The position numbers and the translations under genes are program-made. A model generated the notes under the pieces. The model ran no database searches, had not been told where the DNA came from, and saw only the letters and a list, made by a program, of their open reading frames with translations. This document shows, piece by piece, positions 16,413 through 26,661 of a DNA stretch of 64,000 nucleotides (position 1 is the first letter of the stretch; every line of letters starts with the position of its first letter). The stretch comes from Hyphomicrobiales bacterium (GTDB lineage Bacteria; Pseudomonadota; Alphaproteobacteria; Rhizobiales; Rhizobiaceae). The stretch lies in NCBI GenBank assembly GCA_017305835.1, contig JAFKJY010000048.1, forward strand, positions 1-64,000. The letters run 5' to 3'.

Positions 16413-16479
16413 GGAAACGCTAGCATGCGGTTTCCGGGGCGGGCTGACGGTTTTCCTGCTAGCGGCGGACGCCAAAACA
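16413..16479 (-). promoter_or_regulatory. 67-bp conserved upstream element, copy A
   Basis: This stretch, 27 bp upstream of the hydrolase-like gene, closely matches 26489-26555, which lies 17 bp upstream of another leftward gene. Identical blocks include GCGGACGCCAAAACA (15 bp), GGGCTGA/CGGCTGA and GGAAAC(G)CTAGCAT; 35 of 43 bases agree in the distal part and the spans are equal in length. It is probably a shared promoter-operator. The divergent deacetylase gene starts at 16532, so it may control both directions. Confidence 0.6.
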
Positions 16480-16531
16480 AACTTCAGGGTCCCGGCGCCA
16501 ATTCCTAGCGTGGCGGCGAATGGAGACCTGA

Positions 16532-17400
16532 ATGCTCGACACAGTTGATATCGGCATGCCGCGGCCTGCCGTGCGATTCCCCAACAATGCCCGCGTCTGC
16601 TTCACCGTGGGCGTCGCCTTCGAGGGCTTCCTCAAGGCCTGCCAGTACCGCCACCGCACCACGCCGCTGGACAAGCCGGACCTGTTCTCGCTGTCCTATG
16701 CCGAGTACGGGCTGAAGGTCGGCGTCTGGCGCCTGCTCGACATCTTTACGGAATACAACGTGCGCGCTTCCTTCAGCGTCTCCGGGCTCGCCGCGCACCG
16801 CTATCCGAAGACGCTGAAGGCGATCAGCGACCGCGGCCACGAGATCGTCGGCCATGCCTGGTCGAACGACGGCTCGGCCAACGCCACCGAGGACATCGAC
16901 GTCGAGCGCGCCGAGGTGAACCGGACGCTCGACGCCATCGTCATGGCCACGGGGCTGCGCCCGATCGGCTGGGTGAGCCCGGGCAGCACCGGCTCGGAGG
17001 CGCGCAGCAAGATCCTCATCGAGGAATCGGGCATCCTGTGGACCGGCGACGACGCATCCGAGGACCTGCCCTACGTCGTCAAGCTCTACGGCCGCAACCA
17101 CGCGATCCTGCCGCGCACGAACTTCGGCAGCAACGACCTCATCGTCTACCTGCTGGCCAAGAACACGCCCGTCGACTTCTTCGATTCCTTCAAGGCGCAG
17201 TTCGACGAGCTCTACCGCGAAGGATCGCAGGGCGCGCCGAAGTGGATGGACCTGGTGATCCACGCCCATGTCTCCGGCCGGCCGATGCTGGCGCCGGCGA
17301 TCCGCCAGTGCATCGAGTACGCGATGGGCCACGAAGGCGTCTGGCAGGCGACCAAGGGCGACCTGGCGTGCTGGTTCCTCGAGAACGAAGAGCGGTCCTA

Positions 17401-17401
<1 letters not shown>
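16532..17401 (+). CDS. Polysaccharide deacetylase-fold hydrolase (PuuE-like), copy 1
   Basis: A 289-aa NodB-homology-domain protein. The subgroup resembles PuuE-type allantoinases, which hydrolyse cyclic amides, rather than sugar deacetylases: it lacks a signal peptide, contains [12 protein letters not shown] and [15 protein letters not shown], and ends with a HAHVSGRP block and [15 protein letters not shown]. It starts a rightward operon of eight genes and overlaps the ATPase start by one base (TAGTG). A second copy is at 21899 in the same operon. Inferred role: hydrolysis of a C-N bond in a ring or side-chain amide; chitin or peptidoglycan deacetylation is less likely given the cytoplasmic location. 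Confidence 0.85.
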
Positions 17402-19302
<1,901 letters not shown>

Positions 19303-19365
19303 CCGCTCTCCGAGAAGCAGGTCCCAGGTGCGGCCGAGGCCGCCGGGACCGGAGGAAGGTGTCGA

Positions 19366-20418
19366 ATGGGTCGAATGCTGGTGTGGGGCGCTGGCGCCAT
19401 CGGCGGCACGGTCGCCGCCTTCCTGGCTCGCGCCGGGCACGACATCACCGTCGTCGACGCCTCGCCGGCCCATGTCGCCGCGGTGCGGGAGAAGGGGCTG
19501 CGGATCGTCGGGCCGGTGGCCGAGTTCACACAGCCGCTCGACATCGTCACGCCGGCGGAGCTCGAAGGGCGCTGGGGCGCCGTCGCGCTGGCGGTGAAGG
19601 CGCAGTTCACGGGCGAGGCCTGCGACCAGCTCCTGCCCGATCTCGAGGCCGACGGATATGTCGTGTCGCTGCAGAACGGCCTGTGCGAGAGCCTGATCGC
19701 CGAGAAGGCCGGGCCGGCGCGCACGATCGGCGCGCTCATCGGCTTCGCCGGCGACATGCTCGGCCCCGGCGAGGTGCGCTTCGGCATGCGCGACAAGTTC
19801 GCCATCGGCGAGCTCGACGGTACGGTGACACGACGCATCCGCGAGCTTGCCGGCATCTTTGCCGATTTCGAGCCGCAGGTGGAGATCTCGACCGACATCG
19901 CCGGCGGCCTGTGGGGCAAGCTGGGCTTCATGGCGCTGCTCTATGGCGGGACGCTGGGCACCTCGCCGCAGGCCCGTCTGTGGGCCGACGAGGAACTGTT
20001 CCCGCTGTGGCGGGCACTGGTGTCCGAAACGGTCGAGACCGCGCTGGCGCAGGGCATCAACCCCGCGCCGATCCACGGGATGGACATGCTGGCCTTCCGG
20101 GTCGGTGCGCCGGCGGCCGGGGCGCGGGCCGGCATGGCCGCCATCGTCGATTTCGTCCGCGGCAGCCCGAAGACCCATTCGGGCATGTGGCGCGACATCG
20201 CGATCCACAGGAAGAAGACCGAGGCCGAGGCGCAGATTCCGCCCGTCCTCGCGCTCGCGGCGAAGCACGGCGTGGCCGCGCCGGCCCTCGGCGCCTTCTA
20301 CGAGTTCTACCGGCAGGTCGAGGACCGCGCCGTCGCGCAGGACGACCGGCTGGCGTTCCGCCTGCTGCCGGCCGCGATGCAATCCCCCGTCAATCGCGCC
20401 GGCGGGGCCGCGGGATGA
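19366..20418 (+). CDS. Ketopantoate reductase-like dehydrogenase (PanE/ApbA family)
   Basis: A 350-aa NADPH-dependent 2-oxoacid reductase family member. The N-terminus MLVWGAGAIGGTVAAFLA holds the GxGxxG Rossmann loop; VKAQF and LQNGL occupy the substrate/cofactor positions typical of PanE, and the C-terminal ApbA domain spans about 175-330. It is about 50 residues longer than E. coli PanE. No pantothenate genes are near, and it overlaps the amidohydrolase gene by 4 nt, so a catabolic reductase or dehydrogenase acting on a 2-oxo or 2-hydroxy acid is more likely than vitamin synthesis. Confidence 0.85.
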   Translation: MGRMLVWGAGAIGGTVAAFLARAGHDITVVDASPAHVAAVREKGLRIVGPVAEFTQPLDIVTPAELEGRWGAVALAVKAQFTGEACDQLLPDLEADGYVVSLQNGLCESLIAEKAGPARTIGALIGFAGDMLGPGEVRFGMRDKFAIGELDGTVTRRIRELAGIFADFEPQVEISTDIAGGLWGKLGFMALLYGGTLGTSPQARLWADEELFPLWRALVSETVETALAQGINPAPIHGMDMLAFRVGAPAAGARAGMAAIVDFVRGSPKTHSGMWRDIAIHRKKTEAEAQIPPVLALAAKHGVAAPALGAFYEFYRQVEDRAVAQDDRLAFRLLPAAMQSPVNRAGGAAG

Positions 20419-21881
20419 GCGGGACCCGTCCCATGCGCGCCAAGCGCCGCGCCTTCGCCTATCTCGACGCGAACGCCGAGGCCTTCCGCCGCCTGTCGGA
20501 CGCGATCTTTTGCTTCGGCGAGCTGGGCATGCAGGAACACCGTTCGGCGGAGCTGATGTGCGCGCTGCTCGCGGAGCATGGTTTCGAGGTCGAGCGCAAC
20601 CCGTCCGGCTTCGCGACGGGGTTCGTCGCCACGACCGGCACCGGCCGGCCGGTCATCGCCATCCACACCGAATACGACGCCAACCCCACCAATTCCCAGC
20701 GGTCCGGCGTCGCCGAGAGATCCGAGATCGTCGAGGGCGCGCCGGGCCATTGCGAGGGCCACAACGTCAACGCGGCGGCGATGGTCGCCGCGGCGATCGC
20801 GCTGGCCGGCATCATGCGCGCCGAGGGCCTGCCGGGCCGCCTCAAGATCGTCGGCGCGCCGGCGGAGGAGCAACTCGTCAGCCGGCCCTATTTCGTGCGC
20901 GACGGCTATTTCGACGAGGTCGACGTGGCGCTCCACCCGCACATACTGGACAGGTTCGATTCCGAGCACGGCCTCATCCAGTGCGCGGCGATGTCGGTCG
21001 ACTTCGTCTTCCACGGCCAGCCCGCGCATGCGTCCGCCGCGCCTTGGGACGGGCGCGATGCGCTCGACGCGCTGGTGCTGATGGACGTGGCGCTCGCCCA
21101 GCATCGCGAGCACATGCGGCCGGGCCTTTCCATGCACCGCGTCGTCACGGCGGGCGGCGACCAGCCGAACGTGATCCCGGCCCGGACGTCGGCCTGGTGG
21201 TATTTCCGCGGGCCGACGGCCGAGAGCGTCGCCCCGCTCTTCGAGCAGGCGCGCAAGTGCGCCGAGGGCGCCTGCCTGATGACGGGCTGCACGTTCGAGA
21301 CCCGCATCCGGGCGGGCGTCTGGCCCGTCCTGCTGGACCGGACGGTGGCCAGGGTCATCCACGACAACATCGCCGAGATCGGCATGCCGGAATGGACTGC
21401 CGCGGAGCAGGACTTCGCCCGCCGGCTGCAGAAGGCAGCGGGTAAGGGCAAGGACGGCCTCAAGCCGGCGATCACGCCGTTCAAGGGTCCCGCCGCGCAG
21501 ATCATGGCCTCCAACGATTGCGGGGACGTGTCATGGAAGGTGCCGATGGGGCGCGTCTGGTTCCCGGCCAACGTGCCCAACCTGCCCTTCCATCACTGGG
21601 CCGCGGGTGCCGCGCTGTGCACCCCGATCGCCCACAAAGGCGGCCTCGCGGGCGCCAAGGCGCTGGCGGGCACCGTCATCGACTACCTGTGCCATCCCGC
21701 GCTTCTCGAACAGACGAAGGCGAGCTTCGCCGAGGCCACGGCCGGCGTCCGCTACGTGCCGCTGATCGAGCTCGATCAGGCGCCGCCGGCCGATCTCAAC
21801 CGCGAGACGATGGAGCGGTTCCGGCCGGCGATGGAAGCGCACTACCGCCCGGAGCGACCGCAGTTCGGCAGCCTGGCCTGA
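20415..21881 (+). CDS. M20-family amidohydrolase (AbgB-like)
   Basis: A 488-aa metal-dependent amidohydrolase of peptidase family M20D, closest in layout to AbgB, a p-aminobenzoyl-glutamate hydrolase subunit. Metal-ligand motifs are visible: HTEYDA (His/Asp), EGHNVNAAAMV, GAPAEEQ (Glu-Glu) and a late HHWAAGAAL histidine, with the AbgB-like ASNDCGDVSWKVP block. A dimerisation insertion lies near residues 200-310. The ATG overlaps the previous stop (ATGA). Expected reaction: hydrolysis of an N-acyl or aryl amide; substrate unknown. Sits between the two deacetylase copies in the operon. Confidence 0.9.
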   Translation: MSGTRPMRAKRRAFAYLDANAEAFRRLSDAIFCFGELGMQEHRSAELMCALLAEHGFEVERNPSGFATGFVATTGTGRPVIAIHTEYDANPTNSQRSGVAERSEIVEGAPGHCEGHNVNAAAMVAAAIALAGIMRAEGLPGRLKIVGAPAEEQLVSRPYFVRDGYFDEVDVALHPHILDRFDSEHGLIQCAAMSVDFVFHGQPAHASAAPWDGRDALDALVLMDVALAQHREHMRPGLSMHRVVTAGGDQPNVIPARTSAWWYFRGPTAESVAPLFEQARKCAEGACLMTGCTFETRIRAGVWPVLLDRTVARVIHDNIAEIGMPEWTAAEQDFARRLQKAAGKGKDGLKPAITPFKGPAAQIMASNDCGDVSWKVPMGRVWFPANVPNLPFHHWAAGAALCTPIAHKGGLAGAKALAGTVIDYLCHPALLEQTKASFAEATAGVRYVPLIELDQAPPADLNRETMERFRPAMEAHYRPERPQFGSLA

Positions 21882-21898
21882 GCCAATCGGAGGGAAAG

Positions 21899-22765
21899 AT
21901 GTCCTATCGCGATCACACAAGGAAGAACTGGCGCCTGCCCGGCAACGCCCGCATCGCCTTCTCGGTGAACCTGGCGCTCGAGGCCTTCCGCGCCCGCAGC
22001 CAGATCACGCTCGAGAAGCGACCGGACAAGGTCGACCATTTCTCGCTCTCGTTTGCCGCCTACGGCGGGCGTGCCGGCATCTGGCGCATCCTCGACACGC
22101 TGGACGAGCTCGGCGTCAAGGGCTCGATGTCCACCAACGGGCGCGCCGCCGAGCTCTATCCCGAGGCGGTGCGGGCGGTCGCCCAGGCCGGCCACGAGCT
22201 GGTCGGCCATGGCTGGGAGAACGACGTCGTCATCCCCGACGACGACCCCGAGGCGGAGCGGGAGGAGATCCGCCGGGTGACGCGGGCCATCACCGAGGCG
22301 GGCGGGGTGCGCCCGGTCGGCTGGACCAGCCCCGGCTCCGCCGGCTCGGCCAACACCTATTCGCTGCTCGCCGCCGAGGGCTATATCTGGAACGGCGACG
22401 TCGCCGACGACGACCTCCCCTACAGCCGGCAGACCGACAACGGCCCGATGATCATGATGCCGCGGGTGAACCTGCCGCAGAACGACCTGTTCATGTGGAT
22501 ATTCGGCAACAACTCGCCCGAGCCGATGTGGGAAAATTTCAAGGACACGTTCGACCAGCTCTACGCCGAGGGCCTGAAGGGCCGCCCCGGCTGGGTCGAG
22601 ATCGTCATGCACGCGCAGTTCGGCGGCCGGCCGACCCTGTTGCCCATGCTGAAGCGCTGCATCGCCTATGCCCGCGAGCATGAGGGCGTCTGGTTCTGCC
22701 GCAAGGGCGACCTCGCGCGCTGGGCCGCGGAGCTGGAAGGGCTCGACCTCGGCGGCCGCGGGTGA
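21899..22765 (+). CDS. Polysaccharide deacetylase-fold hydrolase (PuuE-like), copy 2
   Basis: A 288-aa paralogue of the protein at 16532, with the same landmarks: GHELVGHGWEND, GVRPVGWTSPGSAGS, MHAQFGGRP and HEGVWFCRKGDLARW. The start at ATG 21899 follows GGAGGG; upstream in-frame sequence belongs to the shadow of the amidohydrolase gene. Differences in the substrate loops (for example VIPDDDPEAEREE in place of [11 protein letters not shown]) suggest a distinct substrate or a second step of the same route. It lies 17 bp after the amidohydrolase and 26 bp before the monooxygenase copy 2. Confidence 0.87.
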   Translation: MSYRDHTRKNWRLPGNARIAFSVNLALEAFRARSQITLEKRPDKVDHFSLSFAAYGGRAGIWRILDTLDELGVKGSMSTNGRAAELYPEAVRAVAQAGHELVGHGWENDVVIPDDDPEAEREEIRRVTRAITEAGGVRPVGWTSPGSAGSANTYSLLAAEGYIWNGDVADDDLPYSRQTDNGPMIMMPRVNLPQNDLFMWIFGNNSPEPMWENFKDTFDQLYAEGLKGRPGWVEIVMHAQFGGRPTLLPMLKRCIAYAREHEGVWFCRKGDLARWAAELEGLDLGGRG

Positions 22766-22791
22766 GAAGCGGCCATGACGGGAGCGAAGGG

Positions 22792-23883
22792 ATGAGAAAA
22801 CGCTGGGCACCGGACGGCACGATGCGCTTCGGCCTGTTCTGGCCCTATTCGCGCACGCCGATCCCCTCCGAGGAGGTAGCGCGTCGCAATCCCGACGTGC
22901 TCGACATCGACAACCACGTCAGGCTCGCCCGCGCGGCCGAGGAGGCCGGGCTCGACTTCGGCCTTATCGCCGACGGCTATGCGCCGGCGTCGGAGGAGAA
23001 CAGCCGCGTCGGCTTCCAGGATCCGTCGACGAACGCGGTGCTGTGGGCGCCGCAGCTCTTCGCGGCGACGAGGCATCTCGGCTTCGTCTCGACGATGCAC
23101 ACGGCCTACCTGCACCCGACCCTCATCGCCCGCCTGGGCGCGCATCTCGACTTCCTGAGCGGCGGCCGCTGGGGCTGGAACGTGGTCAACGGCTTTCGCG
23201 AGCACGAGGCGCTGCTGTTCGGCCTGGAAAACCTCGACCATGACGGCGGCTACGACCGCTCGGAGGAGGCGACGACGATCATCCGGTTGCTGTGGGCGGG
23301 CGACTCCATCGACCACACGGGCAGCCATTATCGCGTCAAGGGCAGGATCCGCCGGCCGCTGCCCGCCGAGACGCCGCTGCTGGTCAGCGCTGCGTCGTCC
23401 GCGCGCGGCCGCATCTATGCCGCCCGGCACTGCAACTACCTGTTCGCCGCACCCAACGATGCCCGCACCATCCGCGAGTTGACGGCGGAGCTGGAATCGA
23501 ACGCGGCGGCTGCCGGGCGGGAGCCGCCGCGCATCATCATGCTGTGCGACCTCTTCATCCGCGAAGAGCCGGGCCGCGCGCAGGAGGAGTACGGTGCGCT
23601 GATGGAGAGCCAGGACGCGGAAGCGCGGAAGGTGTGGGCGCAGCACCTGTCCAGGATCAACCCGCATGGCGCCAGGGCCGACCAGATCACCGCGTTCGCC
23701 GGGACGCCGGCCGAGATCGCCGAGCAGATCGTCAGTCTCCACCGCGACAGCGGCCTGACCGGCATCCTGTTCCGCCCGATCATCTGGCAGCCCGAGGAGA
23801 TTTCTCGGTTGGCCGGCGTGTTCGGGCTTCTGGAAAAGGCCGGTGTGTGGGCGCCGCCGGCGGCGCGGGGGCATTCGTGGTGA
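22792..23883 (+). CDS. Luciferase-like (LLM class) flavin-dependent monooxygenase, copy 2
   Basis: A 363-aa paralogue of the enzyme at 10392: MRFGLFWPY, DFGLIADGYAP, SGGRWGWNVVNGFRE and the terminal RGHSW are shared. ATG 22792 follows GGAG and is preferred to a GTG ten codons upstream. No flavin reductase is in this operon, so reduced FMN must come from elsewhere, the pair at 3509/4057 being nearest. Placed directly after a PuuE-like hydrolase, it fits a RutA-like oxidative opening of an amide ring coupled to hydrolysis (inference). Confidence 0.9.
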   Translation: MRKRWAPDGTMRFGLFWPYSRTPIPSEEVARRNPDVLDIDNHVRLARAAEEAGLDFGLIADGYAPASEENSRVGFQDPSTNAVLWAPQLFAATRHLGFVSTMHTAYLHPTLIARLGAHLDFLSGGRWGWNVVNGFREHEALLFGLENLDHDGGYDRSEEATTIIRLLWAGDSIDHTGSHYRVKGRIRRPLPAETPLLVSAASSARGRIYAARHCNYLFAAPNDARTIRELTAELESNAAAAGREPPRIIMLCDLFIREEPGRAQEEYGALMESQDAEARKVWAQHLSRINPHGARADQITAFAGTPAEIAEQIVSLHRDSGLTGILFRPIIWQPEEISRLAGVFGLLEKAGVWAPPAARGHSW

Positions 23884-23923
23884 CGGCACGGGGCGAGCGG
23901 ACGACGGGAAGGGTTCGGGACGA

Positions 23924-24844
23924 ATGAACGTGGCCTCCACACCCAGAATGCGGGATCCGCGCCGGATCGACATAGACGGCGTGGAGACGACCTATTTCGA
24001 GGCCGGCTCCGGGGAGACGATCTTCTTCGTCTATGGCGGCCATTTCGGCGGCGCGGACGCCGGCAGCAGCGCGCAGGCCTGGGATTTGAACTTCGGCCCG
24101 CTGTCGTCGCAGTTCAGGGTCGTCGCGCTCGACAAGCTCGGGCAGGGGCGCACCGGCAATCCGAAACGCGACGAGGACTACACGATGGCGGCGGTGGTCA
24201 GCCACGCGGCCGGCCTGATCAAGGCTCTGGGCCTGCGCGACCTGCACATCGTCGGCCATTCGCGCGGCGCCTTCGCGGCGACCCGCCTGGCGCTCGAATA
24301 TCCCGAGCTGACGCGGTCGCTGACGATGGTGTCGAGCGGCACGACCAGCCCGCTGATCTCGACCAACGAGATCAGGCTCGCAGGCTCGCCGCACCCGTTC
24401 TACACGCGCGAGAGCGCCCGCTTCACCTATGAGGGCTACTGCCACGACCCGCGCGCGGTCTCCGAGGACTGGATCGACCGTTCGATGGAGATTTCCTCGC
24501 TGCCGCGCGTGCCGGAATGCATGGACAAGATGTACGGGGAGGGGCTCTATTTTCGCACCTTCATCCCCAACCTCGCCCGGCTGAAGCGCGAGACGCTGCA
24601 GTGGCTGGGCGAGGGGCGGCTGCAGCGGCCGCTGCAGATCTTCTGGGGGCTCAACGACCAGACGGCCGACGTCGGCGGCGCCTTCGAGCTGCACGACCTC
24701 GTCAGCCCGCACCAGCGCGTCGAGGTGAACATCTTCGGCCATTGCGGCCATTTCCCCTATCGCGAGCATCCGGCGCGGTTCAACCAGCTGATGTCGCGCT
24801 TCGTCCGGAAGGTGGCGGCGCAAGCGGAGCCTGCCCATGCCTGA
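23924..24844 (+). CDS. Alpha/beta hydrolase with intact Ser-His site
   Basis: A 306-aa alpha/beta hydrolase. The oxyanion region YGGHFGG, the nucleophile elbow GHSRGA (Ser113) and a C-terminal CGHFPYREHP block with His276 form a normal catalytic set; GLNDQTAD supplies the acid loop. Meta-cleavage-product hydrolases and esterases share this pattern. The start at ATG 23924 lies 40 bp after the monooxygenase stop. It overlaps the following hydrolase gene by 8 nt. Likely hydrolyses an ester, C-C or amide bond of a pathway intermediate. Confidence 0.88.
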   Translation: MNVASTPRMRDPRRIDIDGVETTYFEAGSGETIFFVYGGHFGGADAGSSAQAWDLNFGPLSSQFRVVALDKLGQGRTGNPKRDEDYTMAAVVSHAAGLIKALGLRDLHIVGHSRGAFAATRLALEYPELTRSLTMVSSGTTSPLISTNEIRLAGSPHPFYTRESARFTYEGYCHDPRAVSEDWIDRSMEISSLPRVPECMDKMYGEGLYFRTFIPNLARLKRETLQWLGEGRLQRPLQIFWGLNDQTADVGGAFELHDLVSPHQRVEVNIFGHCGHFPYREHPARFNQLMSRFVRKVAAQAEPAHA

Positions 24845-25745
24845 GCCCGAAAAGAAGATCATCGCGGTCGACGGGACCGAGACCGGCGTGGCCGACGGCG
24901 GCGACGCCGCCGCGCAGCCGATCGTCTTCCTGCACGGCGGAACGCCGGGGATCACGCCCTATGCGGGCGGCACCCATGTCTGGGGCGGCGTGCCGGGCCG
25001 TTTCGCGGGCAGGCACCGCGTCGTCGCCATCGACCTCCTCGGCAGCGGCAGGACCGGCTATCCGGACCGGCCGGCGCTGATCGACGACTACGGCCGCCAT
25101 GCGCTGGCCACGCTCGCGGCGCTCGGCGTCGAAGGCGCGCATGTCGTCGGCCATGATCTCGGCGGAGCCGTCGCGTTCTGGCTCGGGGCGAAGGGCGGCG
25201 GCCGGATCGCCTCGCTCACCGTCGTCGCGAGCGCCGAGCCGACGCCGCTCATCGATTCGCTCGAAGACCTGACCTTCCTCAACCCGCCGGGCCGCGACTA
25301 CGACTACGAGATGCAGCGCTGGGCCTATGATCGGGTGTCCTATTGCGACCGGCACATCGACGGCGCGCTGATGGCAGCGAGCCTCGCGGCGGCTGCCGCG
25401 CCGGGCGTGACCAAGGCGCGGCACTTCATGGCCGACCCCGCCGCGCTCCCGCGCCTGACCGCCAGCATCGGCCGGCTGAAGGCGGAGATGTGGACGCTGA
25501 ACAAGACCACCGGCTGGCCAGTGCCGGTCCAGTACATCTGGGGTGCGGACGATCCCCTCACCCCGCGCGAGAGGGGCTTCAAGCTGTTCGAGACGCTGGC
25601 CGCGAGCCAGCCGCACTGCCAGTTCCATCTCGTGCCGAGATGCGGCAGCTTCGTCTTCCGCGAGCATCCGCAGCACTTCGTCGACCTCGTCGACGCCTTC
25701 GTCGACGGGCTGGCCGAGACGCCGGAAGCGTTCAGGTATCCCTGA
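24837..25745 (+). CDS. Alpha/beta-hydrolase-fold protein with altered catalytic triad
   Basis: A 302-aa relative of its upstream neighbour and last gene of the rightward operon. The fold is clear (HGGTPG oxyanion region, VVAIDLLGSGRTGYPDRP, YIWGADDPLTPRE), but the nucleophile elbow is GHDLGG, giving Asp107 instead of Ser, and the usual catalytic-His motif CGH is CGS (Ser271). Asp nucleophiles occur in epoxide hydrolases and dehalogenases, but those retain His. So this is either a non-hydrolytic enzyme, a partner subunit of the 8-nt-overlapping hydrolase, or inactive. Convergent with the next gene 3 bp away. Confidence 0.85.
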   Translation: MPEPEKKIIAVDGTETGVADGGDAAAQPIVFLHGGTPGITPYAGGTHVWGGVPGRFAGRHRVVAIDLLGSGRTGYPDRPALIDDYGRHALATLAALGVEGAHVVGHDLGGAVAFWLGAKGGGRIASLTVVASAEPTPLIDSLEDLTFLNPPGRDYDYEMQRWAYDRVSYCDRHIDGALMAASLAAAAAPGVTKARHFMADPAALPRLTASIGRLKAEMWTLNKTTGWPVPVQYIWGADDPLTPRERGFKLFETLAASQPHCQFHLVPRCGSFVFREHPQHFVDLVDAFVDGLAETPEAFRYP

Positions 25746-25748
25746 CGC

Positions 25749-26471
25749 CTACACGTCGCCTCCCGCCAGCCAGGCCCTGTCGCGTTCGAGCGCGCGCCGG
25801 ACGATGTCGGGGCGATCCATGCCGGGCCGGTCGTGGCGCGCCTGCAGGCCGCGCGCCTCGAGCATGTAGGACAGGAACTTGTAGGACGGGCGGTAGCCCT
25901 TGAGCCGGTCGAGGTCGAGTTCCGGCAGCCGCCCGGGCACGACGGGGACCATCGTGTCGTGGATGTAGATGGTCTCGCTGCCGGCGATCAGCCACGCGCC
26001 GATGCGCCGTTCCACGCGCAGGCGCCCGAAGGAATAGCCGACGCAGTCCACCTCGACGCCGCCGATCTCGGCGATCAGGTGGATGGCGACCATGTTGGTG
26101 CTCAGCGCCCGGTTGCCGTCGAGCTCCACGACGGCAGGGAAGACCTCGTGGAAGGAGGACATTTTCGTCGCCATGCCGACGCTCGCCTTCGCGAAGTCGG
26201 CGACGGTGCCCTTGAACCAGGAAAGATCGAGGATGGCGTCGGGGTGGTAGCAGGCGACCAGCTCGTCCCACCATTGCATGTCGCGGGCAAGCCGCGCGCG
26301 GTGATAGACCTTCTCCACCTCGTGACGATCGAGCATGGCGGCCATCCTGTCGAGCGTTGATGCCGATCCGGCCTCGCCCGGCCCATGGCTCGCGGCCGTT
26401 CCCATCAGCCTCGAAAGCTCGCTCAAGGTTGCAGACGCGCTGCCCCGATTCCCCGTATGCGTATTCGACAT
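25749..26471 (-). CDS. SnoaL-like / NTF2-fold protein (aromatic-ring-hydroxylating beta-subunit-like)
   Basis: A 240-aa protein whose middle (about 30-170) is a SnoaL-like domain: HEVEKVYHRARLARDMQWWDELVACYHPDAILDLSWF is typical of the SnoaL_4 group. A C-terminal extension of about 60 residues (SYKFLSYMLEARGLQARHDRPG) is beyond the usual domain and resembles no motif I know. ATG 26471 after GGGAG is preferred to the upstream start at 26537. Monocistronic, leftward, with the conserved 67-bp element 17 bp upstream that also precedes the hydrolase-like gene at 16385; co-regulation is therefore likely. Activity unknown. Confidence 0.75.
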   Translation of the reverse strand: MSNTHTGNRGSASATLSELSRLMGTAASHGPGEAGSASTLDRMAAMLDRHEVEKVYHRARLARDMQWWDELVACYHPDAILDLSWFKGTVADFAKASVGMATKMSSFHEVFPAVVELDGNRALSTNMVAIHLIAEIGGVEVDCVGYSFGRLRVERRIGAWLIAGSETIYIHDTMVPVVPGRLPELDLDRLKGYRPSYKFLSYMLEARGLQARHDRPGMDRPDIVRRALERDRAWLAGGDV

Positions 26472-26488
26472 GCCGGCTCTCCCGTCGA

Positions 26489-26555
26489 GGAAACCTAGCA
26501 TCAGCCGGCACCGGGCCGGCTGAACGTTTGCACGCAAGCTGCGGACGCCAAAACA
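26489..26555 (-). promoter_or_regulatory. 67-bp conserved upstream element, copy B
   Basis: Partner of copy A at 16413-16479. GCGGACGCCAAAACA is identical in both, the central CGGCTGAACGTTTG corresponds to GGGCTGACGGTTTT, and GGAAACCTAGCAT matches with one base missing. It lies directly upstream of the SnoaL-like gene and points the same way relative to it as copy A does to its gene. The adjacent Lrp/AsnC regulator is one candidate binder. Confidence 0.6.
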
Positions 26556-26661
26556 GCATTGGGCGGGCCGGCCGCGCCGGCTATCGTCCGTATCGATGAA
26601 GCTTGCTTTCGAGATCGCTAGGCCGGCGGCGGCCTTGCCCGCGATCGGTCGCGGCCACCGG

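Noticed and set aside
16455..16480. Sigma-54 promoter within the shared 67-bp element (TGGC...TTGC/TAGC on the minus strand)
   Set aside because: The spacing between GG and GC is 12 bp, not the strict 10 bp, and the -12 element is not conserved between the copies.
19366..20418. Assignment of the PanE-like gene to pantothenate biosynthesis
   Set aside because: It is translationally coupled to an amidohydrolase in a catabolic operon and longer than PanE; no panB or panC nearby.
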